Counted from the first letter of the stretch, positions 1 through 8,770 are shown. The stretch is DNA of 64,000 nt from Streptomyces sp. 2131.1 (GCF_900105515.1 NZ_FNSY01000001.1:3596001-3660000), one strand, 5' to 3'. The notes: generated by a model from the letters alone, not told the origin. Translations and numbers: made by a program.

Positions 1-749
1 AGAAGGCCCGCAACAACACCAGCGCCCGTTTCGCCGCGAAGTCCACGGAGGACTGCGAGGACGGCGGCCGCCGGTTCGTCGACGCGCCGCCGGTGCTTCG
101 CCGGGTGCCGGACGCCGAGGCCGCGGCCGTGGCGGAGGGGCTCGGGGACTATCTGGGCACCGTCTCCGAGGACCGGCTGCCGCTGCTGGCCCGCTACGCG
201 ATCCACGACGTGGCGTTCCGGGTGGTCGGCACCGGCAGCGTGGGCACCCGCTCGTACGTGGTGCTGCTGCTGGACCACCGCGGGGAGCCGCTGGTGCTCC
301 AGGTGAAGGAGGCCAGGCCCTCGGTCCTCGCACCGCATCTGGCCGCCGCCGGGTTCGAGGTGCCCGAGGTCGCGCACGAGGGGCGTCGCGTGGTGCTCGG
401 GCAGAAGCGGATGCAGGTCGTCAGCGACCATCTGCTGGGCTGGACGACGGTGGACGGCCTGCCCTTCCAGGTGCGGCAGTTCCGGAACCGCAAGGGCAGC
501 GTCGACCCCGCCGCTCTGGCCGCCGACCAGGTGGACGACTACGGACGGATGACCGGGGCGCTGCTGGCGCGGGCCCATGCGCACAGCGCGGACCCGAGGC
601 TCCTCTCGGGCTACTGCGGCAAGAACGATGAGCTGGACGAGGCGGTGGCGGACTTCGCGGTGACGTACGCGGACCGCACCGAGGCGGACCACGCGGAGCT
701 GGTCCGGGCGATCGGGGCGGGACGGATAGCCGCGGAGCACGGGGTGTGA
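1..749 (+). CDS. DUF2252 family protein, C-terminal part (5' end outside window)
   Basis: The reading frame is open from the first complete codon (position 3) to a TGA at 747-749, so the start lies upstream of the window. The visible 248 residues look like the C-terminal two thirds of a DUF2252 protein, a family with a kinase-like fold and unknown substrate. Supporting features are the 'VVGTGSVGTRSYVVLL' stretch, 'LVLQVKEARPSVL' and the late 'GALLARAHAHSADP' helix, all typical of the family. An internal GTG at 93 could start a shorter protein but would cut the conserved fold. The next gene is 167 bp away on the same strand. Function is unknown. Confidence 0.8.
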   Translation, partial: KARNNTSARFAAKSTEDCEDGGRRFVDAPPVLRRVPDAEAAAVAEGLGDYLGTVSEDRLPLLARYAIHDVAFRVVGTGSVGTRSYVVLLLDHRGEPLVLQVKEARPSVLAPHLAAAGFEVPEVAHEGRRVVLGQKRMQVVSDHLLGWTTVDGLPFQVRQFRNRKGSVDPAALAADQVDDYGRMTGALLARAHAHSADPRLLSGYCGKNDELDEAVADFAVTYADRTEADHAELVRAIGAGRIAAEHGV

Positions 750-904
750 GGGGCGGGCGCGGCTCGTCGGGTGCGGGCGGCCCCTGCCGCCAGGAGGCGT
801 GAGGGGCCGCGCGGCCGGTCGGGTGCGGGCGCGGTCGGCTGCCGGGCTGGCGGCGCGGGGCCTGCCGGGGCGACCGTGGGTCCACGGTGGGCGGGCCGGG
901 GCCA

Positions 905-910
905 TACGCT
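905..910 (+). promoter_or_regulatory. Possible leaderless -10 element (TACGCT)
   Basis: A TANNNT hexamer ends six bases before the GTG at 917, and no Shine-Dalgarno sequence precedes that start. This is the usual geometry of leaderless Streptomyces transcripts. It supports the chosen start but is short enough to occur by chance. Confidence 0.35.
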
Positions 911-916
911 GGACGG

Positions 917-1798
917 GTGACCCACGAAGCACCCGGGGTGCCGACCTCCCGGAACGACGATGACCCGCAGGACGAGGCACGGCCGGCCGCCGGCCCCGAG
1001 GAGGCGGCCGGGGCCGCGGGGCGGGAGCGGCCCGAGGCGCGGCTCGCGCGTGCCGTGCGGGTGGCCGAGCAGGCGCTGATCGAGTTCGAGATCGCGGTGG
1101 AGACGTTCCGGGTCGAGGTGGAGAACTTCTCCCGGCTGCACCACCAGCGGCTGGGCCCGATGTACACGCGGCTCGACGAGCTCGACGCCCAGATCGCCGA
1201 GGCGCGGGCGGCGAAGACCGGTGACCCCGAGGACCTCCGCAAGGCGGAGGAGGCGCGGTCGGTCGTGATGCCCATGCCGGGCGTGGACGAGCTCTTCCAC
1301 GACTGGATGGACGGCGACGGGCTGTCCCCGGAGGCGTCGGCCATGCTGACCGATCAGCCGGTCCGGCCGCCGAAGCGGGTCCGGCCGGCTGAGGAAGCCC
1401 GCAAGCTCTACCGCGACCTCGTGCGCCGGGCCCACCCGGACCTCGCTCAGGACGAGACGGAGCGGACCAGGCGCGACGAGTTCATCGCCCGGGTCAACGC
1501 CGCCTACGGGCGCGGGGACGAGGCCGTGCTGAGGGAACTGGCCGAGGAGTGGGAGGCCGGACCGGTCGCGCCGCAGCCGGAGCTGAGCGAGGCCGACGAG
1601 CTCTACGCCCGGCTGGAGTGGCTGTCCCATCGCAAGGAGCTGCTCACCGAGGTCGCCCAGGACCTGGAGGAGAGCGCGATCGGCGCCATGCTGCGGATGG
1701 CTCCGGACGACCCGGACCACCTGCTGGAGGAGATCGCCGAACAGCTGCTGGGTGAGGTCTCACAGCGCGAGGCGGAACTCGCGGCTCTGGTGCAGTAG
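917..1798 (+). CDS. J-domain (DnaJ-like) protein of unknown role
   Basis: A 293-residue acidic cytoplasmic protein. An N-terminal part of about 150 residues is rich in Glu/Arg and probably forms long helices or a coiled coil. It is followed near residue 172 by a J-domain-like segment: 'ARKLYRDLVRRAHPDLAQD' carries the HPD tripeptide, then a 'RRDEFIARVNAAY' helix. HPD is the loop that stimulates Hsp70 ATPase, so a DnaK co-chaperone role is likely from family knowledge, but there is no Gly/Phe or zinc-finger region as in DnaJ. The GTG start at 917 is preferred because of the TANNNT box just upstream; an in-frame start at 887 is possible. The C-terminal third is again helical. Confidence 0.75.
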   Translation: MTHEAPGVPTSRNDDDPQDEARPAAGPEEAAGAAGRERPEARLARAVRVAEQALIEFEIAVETFRVEVENFSRLHHQRLGPMYTRLDELDAQIAEARAAKTGDPEDLRKAEEARSVVMPMPGVDELFHDWMDGDGLSPEASAMLTDQPVRPPKRVRPAEEARKLYRDLVRRAHPDLAQDETERTRRDEFIARVNAAYGRGDEAVLRELAEEWEAGPVAPQPELSEADELYARLEWLSHRKELLTEVAQDLEESAIGAMLRMAPDDPDHLLEEIAEQLLGEVSQREAELAALVQ

Positions 1799-1844
1799 CG
1801 TTTTCGGTGACTCCGGAGCGCACTGACGAGAGAAGGCATGACCC

Positions 1845-2189
1845 ATGAATTTCGGCCCGCTTCCCACGGTCGACGTCGCGTCCGTACCGGCTGACGGCCT
1901 CGTGCTGGACGTCCGGGAGAACGACGAGTGGGCGGCCGGCCACGTCGACGGCGCCCTCCACATCCCGATGAGCGACTTCGTGGGCCGCTTCGGTGAGGTG
2001 ACCGAGGCCGTGGAGGACGGCCGGCGCGTGCACGTGATGTGCCGGGTCGGCGGCCGGTCCGCCCAGGTCACCCAGTACCTGGTGCAGCAGGGCATCGACG
2101 CCGTGAACATCGACGGCGGCATGCTCGCCTGGGACGGCGCGGGCCGCCCGATGGTCACCGACAACGGGGCGCCGGCGTTCGTCGCCTAG
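1845..2189 (+). CDS. Rhodanese-like domain protein
   Basis: A 114-residue single-domain rhodanese. The active-site loop 'CRVGGRS' sits at about residue 65 with the persulfide-forming cysteine, and the domain opens with the usual 'LVLDVRENDEWAAGHVDGA' pattern. Such proteins move sulfane sulfur (thiosulfate or persulfide donors) or act in sulfur relay and redox control; the true acceptor cannot be told from sequence. The gene follows the J-domain gene by 46 bp, so the two may be co-transcribed. Its stop codon lies inside the left arm of a strong terminator hairpin. Confidence 0.88.
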   Translation: MNFGPLPTVDVASVPADGLVLDVRENDEWAAGHVDGALHIPMSDFVGRFGEVTEAVEDGRRVHVMCRVGGRSAQVTQYLVQQGIDAVNIDGGMLAWDGAGRPMVTDNGAPAFVA

Positions 2190-2225
2190 GGCGTGTCCGG
2201 CGCCTCAGGGTCGGACGCGCCCTAG
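2186..2225. terminator. Bidirectional terminator between rhodanese and paaE
   Basis: Arms of 14 bp (CTAGGGCGTGTCCG and CGGACGCGCCCTAG, one G.T-type mismatch) flank a 12-nt loop. The left arm contains the rhodanese stop codon. It lies between convergent genes. Confidence 0.75.
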
Positions 2226-2235
2226 TTCGGCCGGA

Positions 2236-2263
2236 GTCCCGGGCCGCAACCGCGGCCCGGGAC
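2236..2263. terminator. Perfect 12-bp stem hairpin, terminator of the paa operon
   Basis: GTCCCGGGCCGC and GCGGCCCGGGAC pair perfectly around the 4-nt loop AACC, 14 bp beyond the paaE stop on the minus strand. It has no U-tract, as is usual for Streptomyces terminators. Confidence 0.75.
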
Positions 2264-2276
2264 CGGTCGTCGGCCG

Positions 2277-3335
2277 TCAGCGGTCGAAGTCGAGTTCGAC
2301 CTCCTCGGTCACCGGGTGCGACTGGCAGGCCAGCACATAACCCGCGTCCGTCTCCTCCGGCTCCAGGGCGTAGTTGCGGTCCATCCGTACCTCGCCCGAG
2401 ACCAGGAACGCCCGGCACGTCCCGCAGACGCCGCCCTTGCACGCGTACGGGGCGTCCGAACGGCTGCGCAGCACCGTCTCCAGCAGCGATTCCCCTTCCT
2501 CCACCGGCCACTTGCCGGACCGGCCGTCGAGGGTCGCCGTCAGCGTGCTTCCCACGGGCGTCTCGATCCGGGGTCCCGCGGAGGCGGCCGGCCCGTCCTC
2601 GACGTGGAAGATCTCCTGGTGGATGCGGGAGCGGTCCACGCCCAGGCCGTGCAACGCGCCCTCGGCGGCCCGGACCAGGCCCAGCGGTCCGCACAGGTAC
2701 CAGCCGTCGATCCCGCCCACCGGCAGCAGCGCGGGCAGCAGCGCGGAGAGCCGCTCGCCTTCCAGTCGCCCCATGGGAAGCCCGGCCTGCTGTTCCTCCC
2801 GCGAGAGCGCGGTGACCAGCTGGAACCGGTCCGGGTAGCGGTCCTTCAGGTCGGCGACCTCGTCCAGGAACATCGTCGAGGCGGCGGTCCGGTCGCTGCG
2901 GACCAGACAGAACGTGGCGTCCGGCGCACGGGCGAGCAAGGTGGCCGCGATGGACAGCACCGGCGTGATGCCGCTCCCCCCGACGATCGCCGCGAACCGG
3001 CCCGGCCGGGGCTCCAGGACGAAGCGGCCCATCGGCGGCATCGCCTCGATCGTGTCCCCGACCAGCAGTTCCTTGAGGGCGTACGTGGAGAACGCGCCAC
3101 CGTCCACGAGGCGGATGCCCACACGCAGCGCCGGGCCCGCCGGGGACTCGGTCGCCGGTGCGCAGATCGAGTACGAGCGGCGCACCTCCTTGCCGTCCAC
3201 GGTGTAGCGCACATTGAGATGCTGACCCGGCTTGTGCCGGAAGGCCTCGTGCAGGTCCGGCGGGACGGCGAGGGTGACGGCCACCGAATCGTCCGTGAGC
3301 CGCTCGATCCCGCTGACCCGGAGCGGATGGAACAT
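2277..3335 (-). CDS. paaE: Phenylacetyl-CoA epoxidase reductase subunit PaaE
   Basis: This 352-residue protein is the electron-transfer component of the phenylacetyl-CoA 1,2-epoxidase. It passes NADPH electrons through FAD and a 2Fe-2S cluster to the PaaA diiron centre. Visible in order are an FAD-binding beta-barrel with 'RRSYSICAP' (RxYS type), a nucleotide-binding 'GGSGITPVLSI', and a plant-type ferredoxin domain with 'CKGGVCGTC' plus the distal cysteine in 'VLACQSH'. The order FNR then ferredoxin and the length match PaaE/PaaK. ATG at 3335 has a GGAG six bases upstream and directly follows the paaD stop. It is the last gene of paaABCDE. Confidence 0.95.
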   Translation of the reverse strand: MFHPLRVSGIERLTDDSVAVTLAVPPDLHEAFRHKPGQHLNVRYTVDGKEVRRSYSICAPATESPAGPALRVGIRLVDGGAFSTYALKELLVGDTIEAMPPMGRFVLEPRPGRFAAIVGGSGITPVLSIAATLLARAPDATFCLVRSDRTAASTMFLDEVADLKDRYPDRFQLVTALSREEQQAGLPMGRLEGERLSALLPALLPVGGIDGWYLCGPLGLVRAAEGALHGLGVDRSRIHQEIFHVEDGPAASAGPRIETPVGSTLTATLDGRSGKWPVEEGESLLETVLRSRSDAPYACKGGVCGTCRAFLVSGEVRMDRNYALEPEETDAGYVLACQSHPVTEEVELDFDR

Positions 3336-3839
3336 CTACAACTCCTTGAAGTGGTCGAACGGCTCCTGGCACGCCACACAGCGCCGGAGCGCCTTGCAGG
3401 CGGTGGAGGAGAACCGGCTCAGCAGCTCCGTGTCGGTGGAGCCGCAGTGCGGGCAGCGCACGGAGAGCGTGAGCGGCACCGGTCCGTCGGACGCGGCGTC
3501 GTGGGGCCGGGGCGGCGCTATGCCGAACTCGGCGAGCTTGCGGCGCCCTTCGGGGCTGATGTCGTCCGTCGACCAGGCCGGGGAGAGGACCGTCTGCACG
3601 GTCACCTCGGCCACTCCGTGGTTGTGGAGCACGCGCTCGATGTCCGCGGACATGGCCTCGATCGCCGGGCAGCCGGTGTAGGTCGGCGTGAGACGGACTG
3701 TGACCCGGCCCTCCGGCTCGCTCACGTCGACGCCCCGGACCACGCCCAGCTCCTCCAGGGTCAGCACCGGGAGCTCCGGGTCGGGGACCGAGCCCGCCAG
3801 GCTGAGCAGCTCCTCCTCGACGGAGGTCCAGGTCACCAT
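3336..3839 (-). CDS. paaD: Phenylacetyl-CoA epoxidase assembly protein PaaD
   Basis: This 167-residue member of the MIP18/DUF59 family is needed for maturation of the epoxidase and is thought to help insert an Fe-S cluster. The N-terminal part carries the 'VPDPELPVLTLEELGVVRGV' pattern of the family. The C-terminus is a four-cysteine zinc ribbon, 'CPHCGS' and 'CVACQ', followed by 'FDHFKEL'. The start ATG at 3839 overlaps the paaC stop (ATGGTGA); a GTG one codon later is an alternative. A longer open frame extends upstream but runs through paaC out of frame and is not coding. Confidence 0.93.
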   Translation of the reverse strand: MVTWTSVEEELLSLAGSVPDPELPVLTLEELGVVRGVDVSEPEGRVTVRLTPTYTGCPAIEAMSADIERVLHNHGVAEVTVQTVLSPAWSTDDISPEGRRKLAEFGIAPPRPHDAASDGPVPLTLSVRCPHCGSTDTELLSRFSSTACKALRRCVACQEPFDHFKEL

Positions 3840-4534
3840 GACGCCCCCGGGTGGCTGCGGTGCAGATGCTGCATCTCGGCGAGCATCCGCCCGAAGGACT
3901 CGGTGTGGATGCCCTGCCGGCCGGCCCCCGCCGTCCAGGCACCGGACTGCGGGCCCGTCGGCACGGTCAGGGTCGCCCGGCCGAGGACATCGGTGACTGT
4001 CTCCAGCCAACGGCTGTGCAGTGCCTGCCAGTCCACGTCCACGCCTTCGACCGGCTGGAACAGCTCGCCGGTGAAGCGCCACAGCGCGTCCACCGCCCGC
4101 TGCATCCGCTGGTGGCTCTCGTCCGTCCCGTCACCGAGACGCAGCGTCCACTGCTCGGCGTGGTCCCGGTGGTAGGCCACCTCCTTGACCGCCTTGGCCG
4201 CGATGCCCGCGAACCGGCCGTCTCCGGCGGCCAGCTGCTCGTACAGGCCCTGCTGGTGGACGGAGAAGTAGAGCTGCCGGGCGATGGTGTGGGCGAAGTC
4301 GCCGTTCGGCTGCTCGACCAGCTGGATGTTGCGGAAGGCGCGTTCCTCGCGCAGGTAGGCCAGTTCGTCCTCGTCACCCACGAGCGAGAGCAGCAGCCGT
4401 GCCTGGCCGAGCAGGTCGAGGGCGATGTTGGCGAGGGCCACCTCCTCCTCCAGCACCGGGGCGTGGCCCGCCCACTCCCCCAGCCGGTGCGAGAGCACCA
4501 GCGCGTCGTCGCCCAGGGCGAGGGCTGCGGTCAC
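3833..4534 (-). CDS. paaC: Phenylacetyl-CoA epoxidase structural subunit PaaC
   Basis: This 233-residue ferritin-like subunit pairs with PaaA in the epoxidase but does not hold the catalytic iron. The sequence has the four-helix ferritin-like look, with 'EEEVALANIALDLLGQARLL' near residue 30 and 'YHRDHAEQW' near residue 130. The GTG at 4534 overlaps the paaB stop (GTGA), which fixes the start. The length agrees with the PaaC family (about 250). Translational coupling with both neighbours is evident from the overlaps. Confidence 0.94.
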   Translation of the reverse strand: MTAALALGDDALVLSHRLGEWAGHAPVLEEEVALANIALDLLGQARLLLSLVGDEDELAYLREERAFRNIQLVEQPNGDFAHTIARQLYFSVHQQGLYEQLAAGDGRFAGIAAKAVKEVAYHRDHAEQWTLRLGDGTDESHQRMQRAVDALWRFTGELFQPVEGVDVDWQALHSRWLETVTDVLGRATLTVPTGPQSGAWTAGAGRQGIHTESFGRMLAEMQHLHRSHPGASW

Positions 4535-4821
4535 AGGTGCTTCACCCCGTCCGGGATCTCGTAGAACGTCGGGTGCCGGTAGGGCTTGTCGCCGGCCGGT
4601 TCGAAGAAGGAGTCCTTCTCGTCCGGGGAGGACGCCGTGATCCGGTCGGACGGCACGACCCACAGGGAGACGCCTTCGGACCGGCGGGTGTAGAGGTCGC
4701 GCGCGTTGCGCAGGGCCATTTCGGCGTCCGGCGCGTGCAGGCTGCCGGCGTGGGTGTGGGAGAGCCCGCGCCGCGAGCGGACGAACACCTCCCACAGCGG
4801 CCAGTCCGTCGAGCTGCTCAT
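4531..4821 (-). CDS. paaB: Phenylacetyl-CoA epoxidase subunit PaaB
   Basis: This small 96-residue subunit is thought to bridge PaaAC heterodimers in the epoxidase complex. The signature '[20 protein letters not shown]' near the N-terminus and '[20 protein letters not shown]' are typical of PaaB. The ATG at 4821 overlaps the paaA stop (ATGA). The same frame is open further upstream, but the coding potential there belongs to paaA on another frame. Confidence 0.95.
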   Translation of the reverse strand: MSSSTDWPLWEVFVRSRRGLSHTHAGSLHAPDAEMALRNARDLYTRRSEGVSLWVVPSDRITASSPDEKDSFFEPAGDKPYRHPTFYEIPDGVKHL

Positions 4822-5837
4822 GCTGTCGCCTTTCCATTCGGTACGGCCGGGCCGGCGCCGGACGTGTGCTTGCGGGCGTACACGGCGGCGGCCTCGCGGA
4901 CCCAGGCGCCTTCCTCGTGGGCGCGGCGGCGCTGGTCGAGGCGCTGCTCGTTGCACGGTCCGTTGCCCTTCAGGACCTCCTGGAACTCCGTCCAGTCGAT
5001 CGCGCCGAAGTCGTGCCGGCCGCGTTCCTCGTTCCACCGGATGTCCGGGTCGGGGAGGGAGAGGCCGAGCGCTTCGGCCTGGGGGACGCAGATGTCGACG
5101 AAGCGCTGCCGCAGCTCGTCGTTGGAATGCCGCTTGATCTTCCAGGCCATCGACTGCGCCGAATGGGCCGAGGCGTCGTCCGGCGGGCCGAACATCATCA
5201 GGGAGGGCCACCACCAGCGGTTCACCGCGTCCTGGGCCATCTCGTGCTGTGCCGGGGTGCCGTTGCTCAGCGCGAGGAGCAGCTCGTATCCCTGGCGCTG
5301 GTGGAACGACTCCTCCTTGCAGATGCGGACCATCGCGCGGGCGTACGGGCCGTAGGAGCAGCGGCAGAGGGGGACCTGGTTGGTGATCGCGGCGCCGTCC
5401 ACGAGCCAGCCGATCGCGCCCACGTCCGCCCAGGTCAGGGTCGGATAGTTGAAGATCGACGAATAGCGCTGGCGCCCGGCGTGGAGCTTGTCGAGCAGCT
5501 CCTCGCGGCCGGTGCCCAGCGTCTCGGCCGCGCTGTACAGATACAGCCCGTGGCCGGCCTCGTCCTGCACCTTGGCCATGAGGATGGCTTTGCGGCGCAG
5601 CGAGGGAGCGCGGGTGATCCAGTTGGCCTCCGGCTGCATGCCGATGATTTCCGAGTGCGCGTGCTGGGCCATCTGCCTGACCAGCGAGGCGCGGTACGCG
5701 TCCGGCATCCAGTCGCGCGGCTCGATGCGCTCGTCGGCCGCCACCGCGGCGTCGAAGGCCGCTTGCAGGGCGGCCTCCGGCCCTTCCGCACTGCCCGCTG
5801 TCGCCTGCGCTGTCTGGCTCGCAGTCCCTGCCGCCAT
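4818..5837 (-). CDS. paaA: Phenylacetyl-CoA epoxidase catalytic subunit PaaA
   Basis: This 339-residue diiron oxygenase subunit uses O2 to epoxidise the ring of phenylacetyl-CoA, the first committed ring-activation step. Diiron ligand motifs are seen as 'QDEAGHG' near residue 98 and 'KEESFHQRQ' near residue 180, with 'HAHSEIIGM' giving a further Glu near residue 65. An Ala/Gln-rich N-terminal extension of about 40 residues precedes the fold. It is the first gene of paaABCDE, and a dyad that matches the TetR operator near paaN lies 13 bp upstream of the ATG. Expression is therefore probably repressed by the TetR protein at 10717 until phenylacetyl-CoA accumulates. Confidence 0.96.
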   Translation of the reverse strand: MAAGTASQTAQATAGSAEGPEAALQAAFDAAVAADERIEPRDWMPDAYRASLVRQMAQHAHSEIIGMQPEANWITRAPSLRRKAILMAKVQDEAGHGLYLYSAAETLGTGREELLDKLHAGRQRYSSIFNYPTLTWADVGAIGWLVDGAAITNQVPLCRCSYGPYARAMVRICKEESFHQRQGYELLLALSNGTPAQHEMAQDAVNRWWWPSLMMFGPPDDASAHSAQSMAWKIKRHSNDELRQRFVDICVPQAEALGLSLPDPDIRWNEERGRHDFGAIDWTEFQEVLKGNGPCNEQRLDQRRRAHEEGAWVREAAAVYARKHTSGAGPAVPNGKATA

Positions 5838-5849
5838 CCCGGACTCCCT

Positions 5850-5867
5850 ACCGACCGATCGTTCGGT
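5850..5867 (-). promoter_or_regulatory. PaaR-type operator upstream of paaA
   Basis: ACCGACCGATCGTTCGGT is an 18-bp dyad with 8 of 9 base pairs matched. Its reverse complement equals the box at 10648-10665 in 17 of 18 positions. It lies just upstream of the paaA start, a position suited to TetR repression. Confidence 0.75.
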
Positions 5868-5940
5868 TCAATGTCTTCAATGGTGTGTCCGGGGCCCGTA
5901 GGGTGTCAACCCTGTGGATGACTGACGCGAGCGGGGCGGG

Positions 5941-6726
5941 ATGGATTCGGACGACGACAGGGGCGCCGGCGCCGGGTACGGGCTCGCTTCCGCCGTCGGG
6001 ACTTCCGAGGACGGGCCCACCCCGGACGAGGTGTCTCCGGCGGTGGTTTCTCCGACGGTGGTGTCGCCGGCGGTCGGGGGGACGGCCGGGCTCTCGCTCC
6101 CGTACCAGCTCATCGCCGCTGCGGCGCTCGCGGCCTTCGCGGTGCTGGCCTGTATGCAGCTGGCCATGGTCTTCCTGCACGTCGCGCCCTCCAACACGCT
6201 GACCAAGCAGCACGGCGCGGCCGTCGACGAGTGGGTCTACCCCGAGTTCGAACAGAACTGGAAGCTGTTCGCGCCCAATCCGCTCCAGCAGAACGTCGCC
6301 GTGCAGGTGCGCACCGAGATAGCCGGCCCCGAGGGCCCCCGCACCATGCCCTGGCGTGACCTCTCCGCCGAGGACGGCCGGGCCATACGCGGCAATCTGC
6401 TGCCGTCCCACGTCCAGCAGAACGAACTCCGCCGGGCCTGGGACTTCTACGTCGGATCGCACGACGACAAGAACCGGGCCAACGGCCTGCGCGGCACCCT
6501 TTCGGAGAAGTACGTCCGCCGTCTGGTGATGCTGCGCCTCGGCGCCCACGACGGCGAGACCGTCCTCAGGATCCAGGTCAGGTCCGAGGTGCGGGCCGTC
6601 GAGGCGCCCGGGTGGAGCGACGAGAAGATCAGTACCGGCCCGTCCTACCGGGTCCTGCCCTGGTGGAAGATCACCGCGGACGACCTGCCCGAGGGCGCCG
6701 ACGGTTCCGGGGAGGCCGGACAGTGA
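5941..6726 (+). CDS. DUF5819 family membrane-anchored protein
   Basis: A 261-residue protein that I recognise as DUF5819. After a variable, Val/Ser/Pro-rich N-terminus of about 55 residues there is one hydrophobic segment ('AAAALAAFAVLACMQLAMVF', about residues 59-78). It is followed by an exported or cytoplasmic domain with the family hallmark 'EFEQNWKLFAPNP'. The function is unknown. Its stop overlaps the GTG of the HTTM gene by 4 nt, so the two are translated together. This pairing is commonly seen in Streptomyces and suggests that the protein is a partner of the HTTM enzyme. Confidence 0.8.
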   Translation: MDSDDDRGAGAGYGLASAVGTSEDGPTPDEVSPAVVSPTVVSPAVGGTAGLSLPYQLIAAAALAAFAVLACMQLAMVFLHVAPSNTLTKQHGAAVDEWVYPEFEQNWKLFAPNPLQQNVAVQVRTEIAGPEGPRTMPWRDLSAEDGRAIRGNLLPSHVQQNELRRAWDFYVGSHDDKNRANGLRGTLSEKYVRRLVMLRLGAHDGETVLRIQVRSEVRAVEAPGWSDEKISTGPSYRVLPWWKITADDLPEGADGSGEAGQ

Positions 6727-7994
6727 GCACACCCCGCCCCGTCCCCGGGCTCGCCCGTGGCATCCAGCGCGTCACCGCCTCGGCCCTGGGCCCGTACCAG
6801 AGCGCCGTCATCCGGATCGGCTTCTCCGCCACCTTCCTGCTGTTCCTGCTCCGCGAGCTGCCCCACCGGCACGAGATGTACGGTCCCGACGCGCCCTGGC
6901 GCTGGGACCTGGCGCAGCAGCTGATATCCGGGAACCAGGCCTTCACGGTCCTCATGTGGTCGGACAGCGCGTTCTGGTTCGAGATGGTCTACGCGCTGGC
7001 GCTGATCTCGTCCCTCCTGCTGATGCTCGGCTGGCACACCCGCGCCGTCTCCGTTCTCTTCATGGCCGGAGTGCTCTCGCTTCAGAACCGCAGCATCTTC
7101 ATGGGCGACGGTGGTGACAACGTCATCCACCTGATGTCGATCTACCTGGTACTGACCCGCTGCGGGCAGGTCTGGTCACTGGACGCCCGGCGGGCGCGGC
7201 GCCGCGAGGCCGTGGCGGAGGACCGCGAGGAGACCGTGCGGCGGCGGGGGCCCGGGGAAGCGGACGGGATCGTGCTGTGGGTGGTCCTCGGGGCCGTTCT
7301 CATCGGTGCCACCGTGGGGGGCGGCCTGGGCGGGACCGTATGGATGCCGGTCCTCCTGTGGGCCCTGTGGACCGGCCAGGGCGCCTGGTGGGCCGCGAAC
7401 CGGTACGCGCCGCGCAGCGAGCTCCGTACTCTCCTCGACGTCATCGCCAACCTCGCCCACAACGCGACTCTCGTCGTGATCATGGCGGAGGTCTGCCTGA
7501 TCTACGCGACGGCCGGCTGGTACAAGGTCCAGGGTTCACGCTGGCAGGACGGCACCGCGCTGTACTACCCGCTCAAGCTGGAGTACTTCACCCCGTGGCC
7601 CGCTCTGTCGGGCCTCCTCGCCTCCAGTGGCGTCATGGTGATGGTGCTCTCGTACGCCACGGTCATCGTGCAGGTGGCGTTCCCCTTCACCCTCTTCAAC
7701 CGCCGCGTCAAGAACGTCCTGCTCGCCGCGATGATCTGCGAGCACGCGGGGATCGCGCTGCTGCTGGGGCTGCCGTTCTTCTCCATGGCCATGATCGCAG
7801 CGGATGCCGTCTTCCTGCCGACCGCGTTCCTGGTGTGGCTGGGCGGCCGGGCGAGTCTGGGGCGGCAGCGGTTGTTCCGGGGGCGGTTGTTCCGGGGGCG
7901 CGGCCGGGTGCCGGCGCCGCGTGCGGCCGGCGTCGGTGACGGCGTGGAGGCGGCGGAGTCCGGTGACGACGGGGCGCCTACCCTCGTCGGGTGA
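6723..7994 (+). CDS. HTTM domain membrane protein (vitamin K-dependent carboxylase-like)
   Basis: A 423-residue polytopic protein with about eight to ten membrane segments, for example around residues 25-45, 75-110 and 245-330. The HTTM (horizontally transferred transmembrane) domain is related to gamma-glutamyl carboxylase. Motifs typical of the group are 'NRSIFMGDGGDNVIHLMSIY' and 'YKVQGSRWQDGTALYYPLK'. The actual reaction is unknown in actinobacteria. The GTG at 6723 overlaps the DUF5819 stop (GTGA) and fixes the start. The C-terminal tail (about 50 residues) is Arg/Gly-rich and probably cytoplasmic. The next gene again overlaps by 4 nt. Confidence 0.85.
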   Translation: MSTPRPVPGLARGIQRVTASALGPYQSAVIRIGFSATFLLFLLRELPHRHEMYGPDAPWRWDLAQQLISGNQAFTVLMWSDSAFWFEMVYALALISSLLLMLGWHTRAVSVLFMAGVLSLQNRSIFMGDGGDNVIHLMSIYLVLTRCGQVWSLDARRARRREAVAEDREETVRRRGPGEADGIVLWVVLGAVLIGATVGGGLGGTVWMPVLLWALWTGQGAWWAANRYAPRSELRTLLDVIANLAHNATLVVIMAEVCLIYATAGWYKVQGSRWQDGTALYYPLKLEYFTPWPALSGLLASSGVMVMVLSYATVIVQVAFPFTLFNRRVKNVLLAAMICEHAGIALLLGLPFFSMAMIAADAVFLPTAFLVWLGGRASLGRQRLFRGRLFRGRGRVPAPRAAGVGDGVEAAESGDDGAPTLVG

Positions 7995-8722
7995 GCAGTG
8001 AGACCGGCAGCACCGGTACCAGCAGGAGCGGGGGGCCTCTCGGCGAGTCCCTCGGCGAGGGACTCGGCGGGCGGCCCGTCGATGAGGAGCCCGCGCAGTA
8101 CGACGAGGGGTTCGGGACGCAGGTCGGGGTCGGGCCGCATCCGCTGCCCTGGCCCGAGGGCGAGCGGTACGACCCCGAGCTGCTGGCCGGCGGCGACCGG
8201 CGCAACGTGGGCGACCAGTACCGCTACTGGACCCGCGAGGCGATCGTCGCCGACCTCGATCTGCGGCGCCACGACTTCCACGTGGCCGTGGAGAACTGGG
8301 GCCACGACTTCAACATCGGGTCCGTCGTGCGGACCGCGAACGCCTTCCTCGCCAAGGAGGTGCACATCGTCGGGCGACGGCGCTGGAACCGGCGCGGGGC
8401 GATGGTCACCGACCGGTACCAGCATGTCCGGCACCACCCCGACACCGAGAGCCTGACCGCCTGGGCGGCGGCCGAGGACCTGCCGATCATCGGGATCGAC
8501 AACCTGCCCGGGGCGGTGCCGCTGGAGAGGACCGTGTTGCCGCGGCGGTGTGTGCTGCTGTTCGGGCAGGAGGGGCCTGGGCTGACGGAGGAGGCGCGGC
8601 GGCGGGCGGCGATGGTGTGCTCCATCGCGCAGTTCGGGTCTACGCGGTCGATCAATGCGGGGGCGGCGGCGGCGATCGCCATGCACGCGTGGGTTTCGCG
8701 CTATGCGGAGACTTCTGGGTGA
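7991..8722 (+). CDS. SpoU/TrmH family RNA 2'-O-methyltransferase
   Basis: A 243-residue SPOUT-class methyltransferase. SAM-binding knot motifs are visible: 'NIGSVVRTANAF' (motif 1, near residue 108), 'LFGQEGPGL' (motif 2, near 190) and 'SIAQFGSTRSINAGAAAAIA' (motif 3). The substrate is probably a tRNA or rRNA ribose, but which one cannot be told. A disordered 50-residue N-terminus precedes the domain. The GTG overlaps the HTTM stop (GTGA), so it is the third gene of the DUF5819-HTTM operon. Confidence 0.88.
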   Translation: MSSETGSTGTSRSGGPLGESLGEGLGGRPVDEEPAQYDEGFGTQVGVGPHPLPWPEGERYDPELLAGGDRRNVGDQYRYWTREAIVADLDLRRHDFHVAVENWGHDFNIGSVVRTANAFLAKEVHIVGRRRWNRRGAMVTDRYQHVRHHPDTESLTAWAAAEDLPIIGIDNLPGAVPLERTVLPRRCVLLFGQEGPGLTEEARRRAAMVCSIAQFGSTRSINAGAAAAIAMHAWVSRYAETSG

Positions 8723-8770
8723 GGTGGGGGTGCCGTTGCCGGTGCGGGTGGGTGCGCCTGCGGCGGGCGT

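Noticed and set aside
5908..5920. Single DnaA-box-like TCATCCACA (minus strand) near the DUF5819 start
   Set aside because: TCCACA hexamers occur often by chance in 64 kb, and this one is isolated and degenerate, unlike the opposed pair at 11905-11938.
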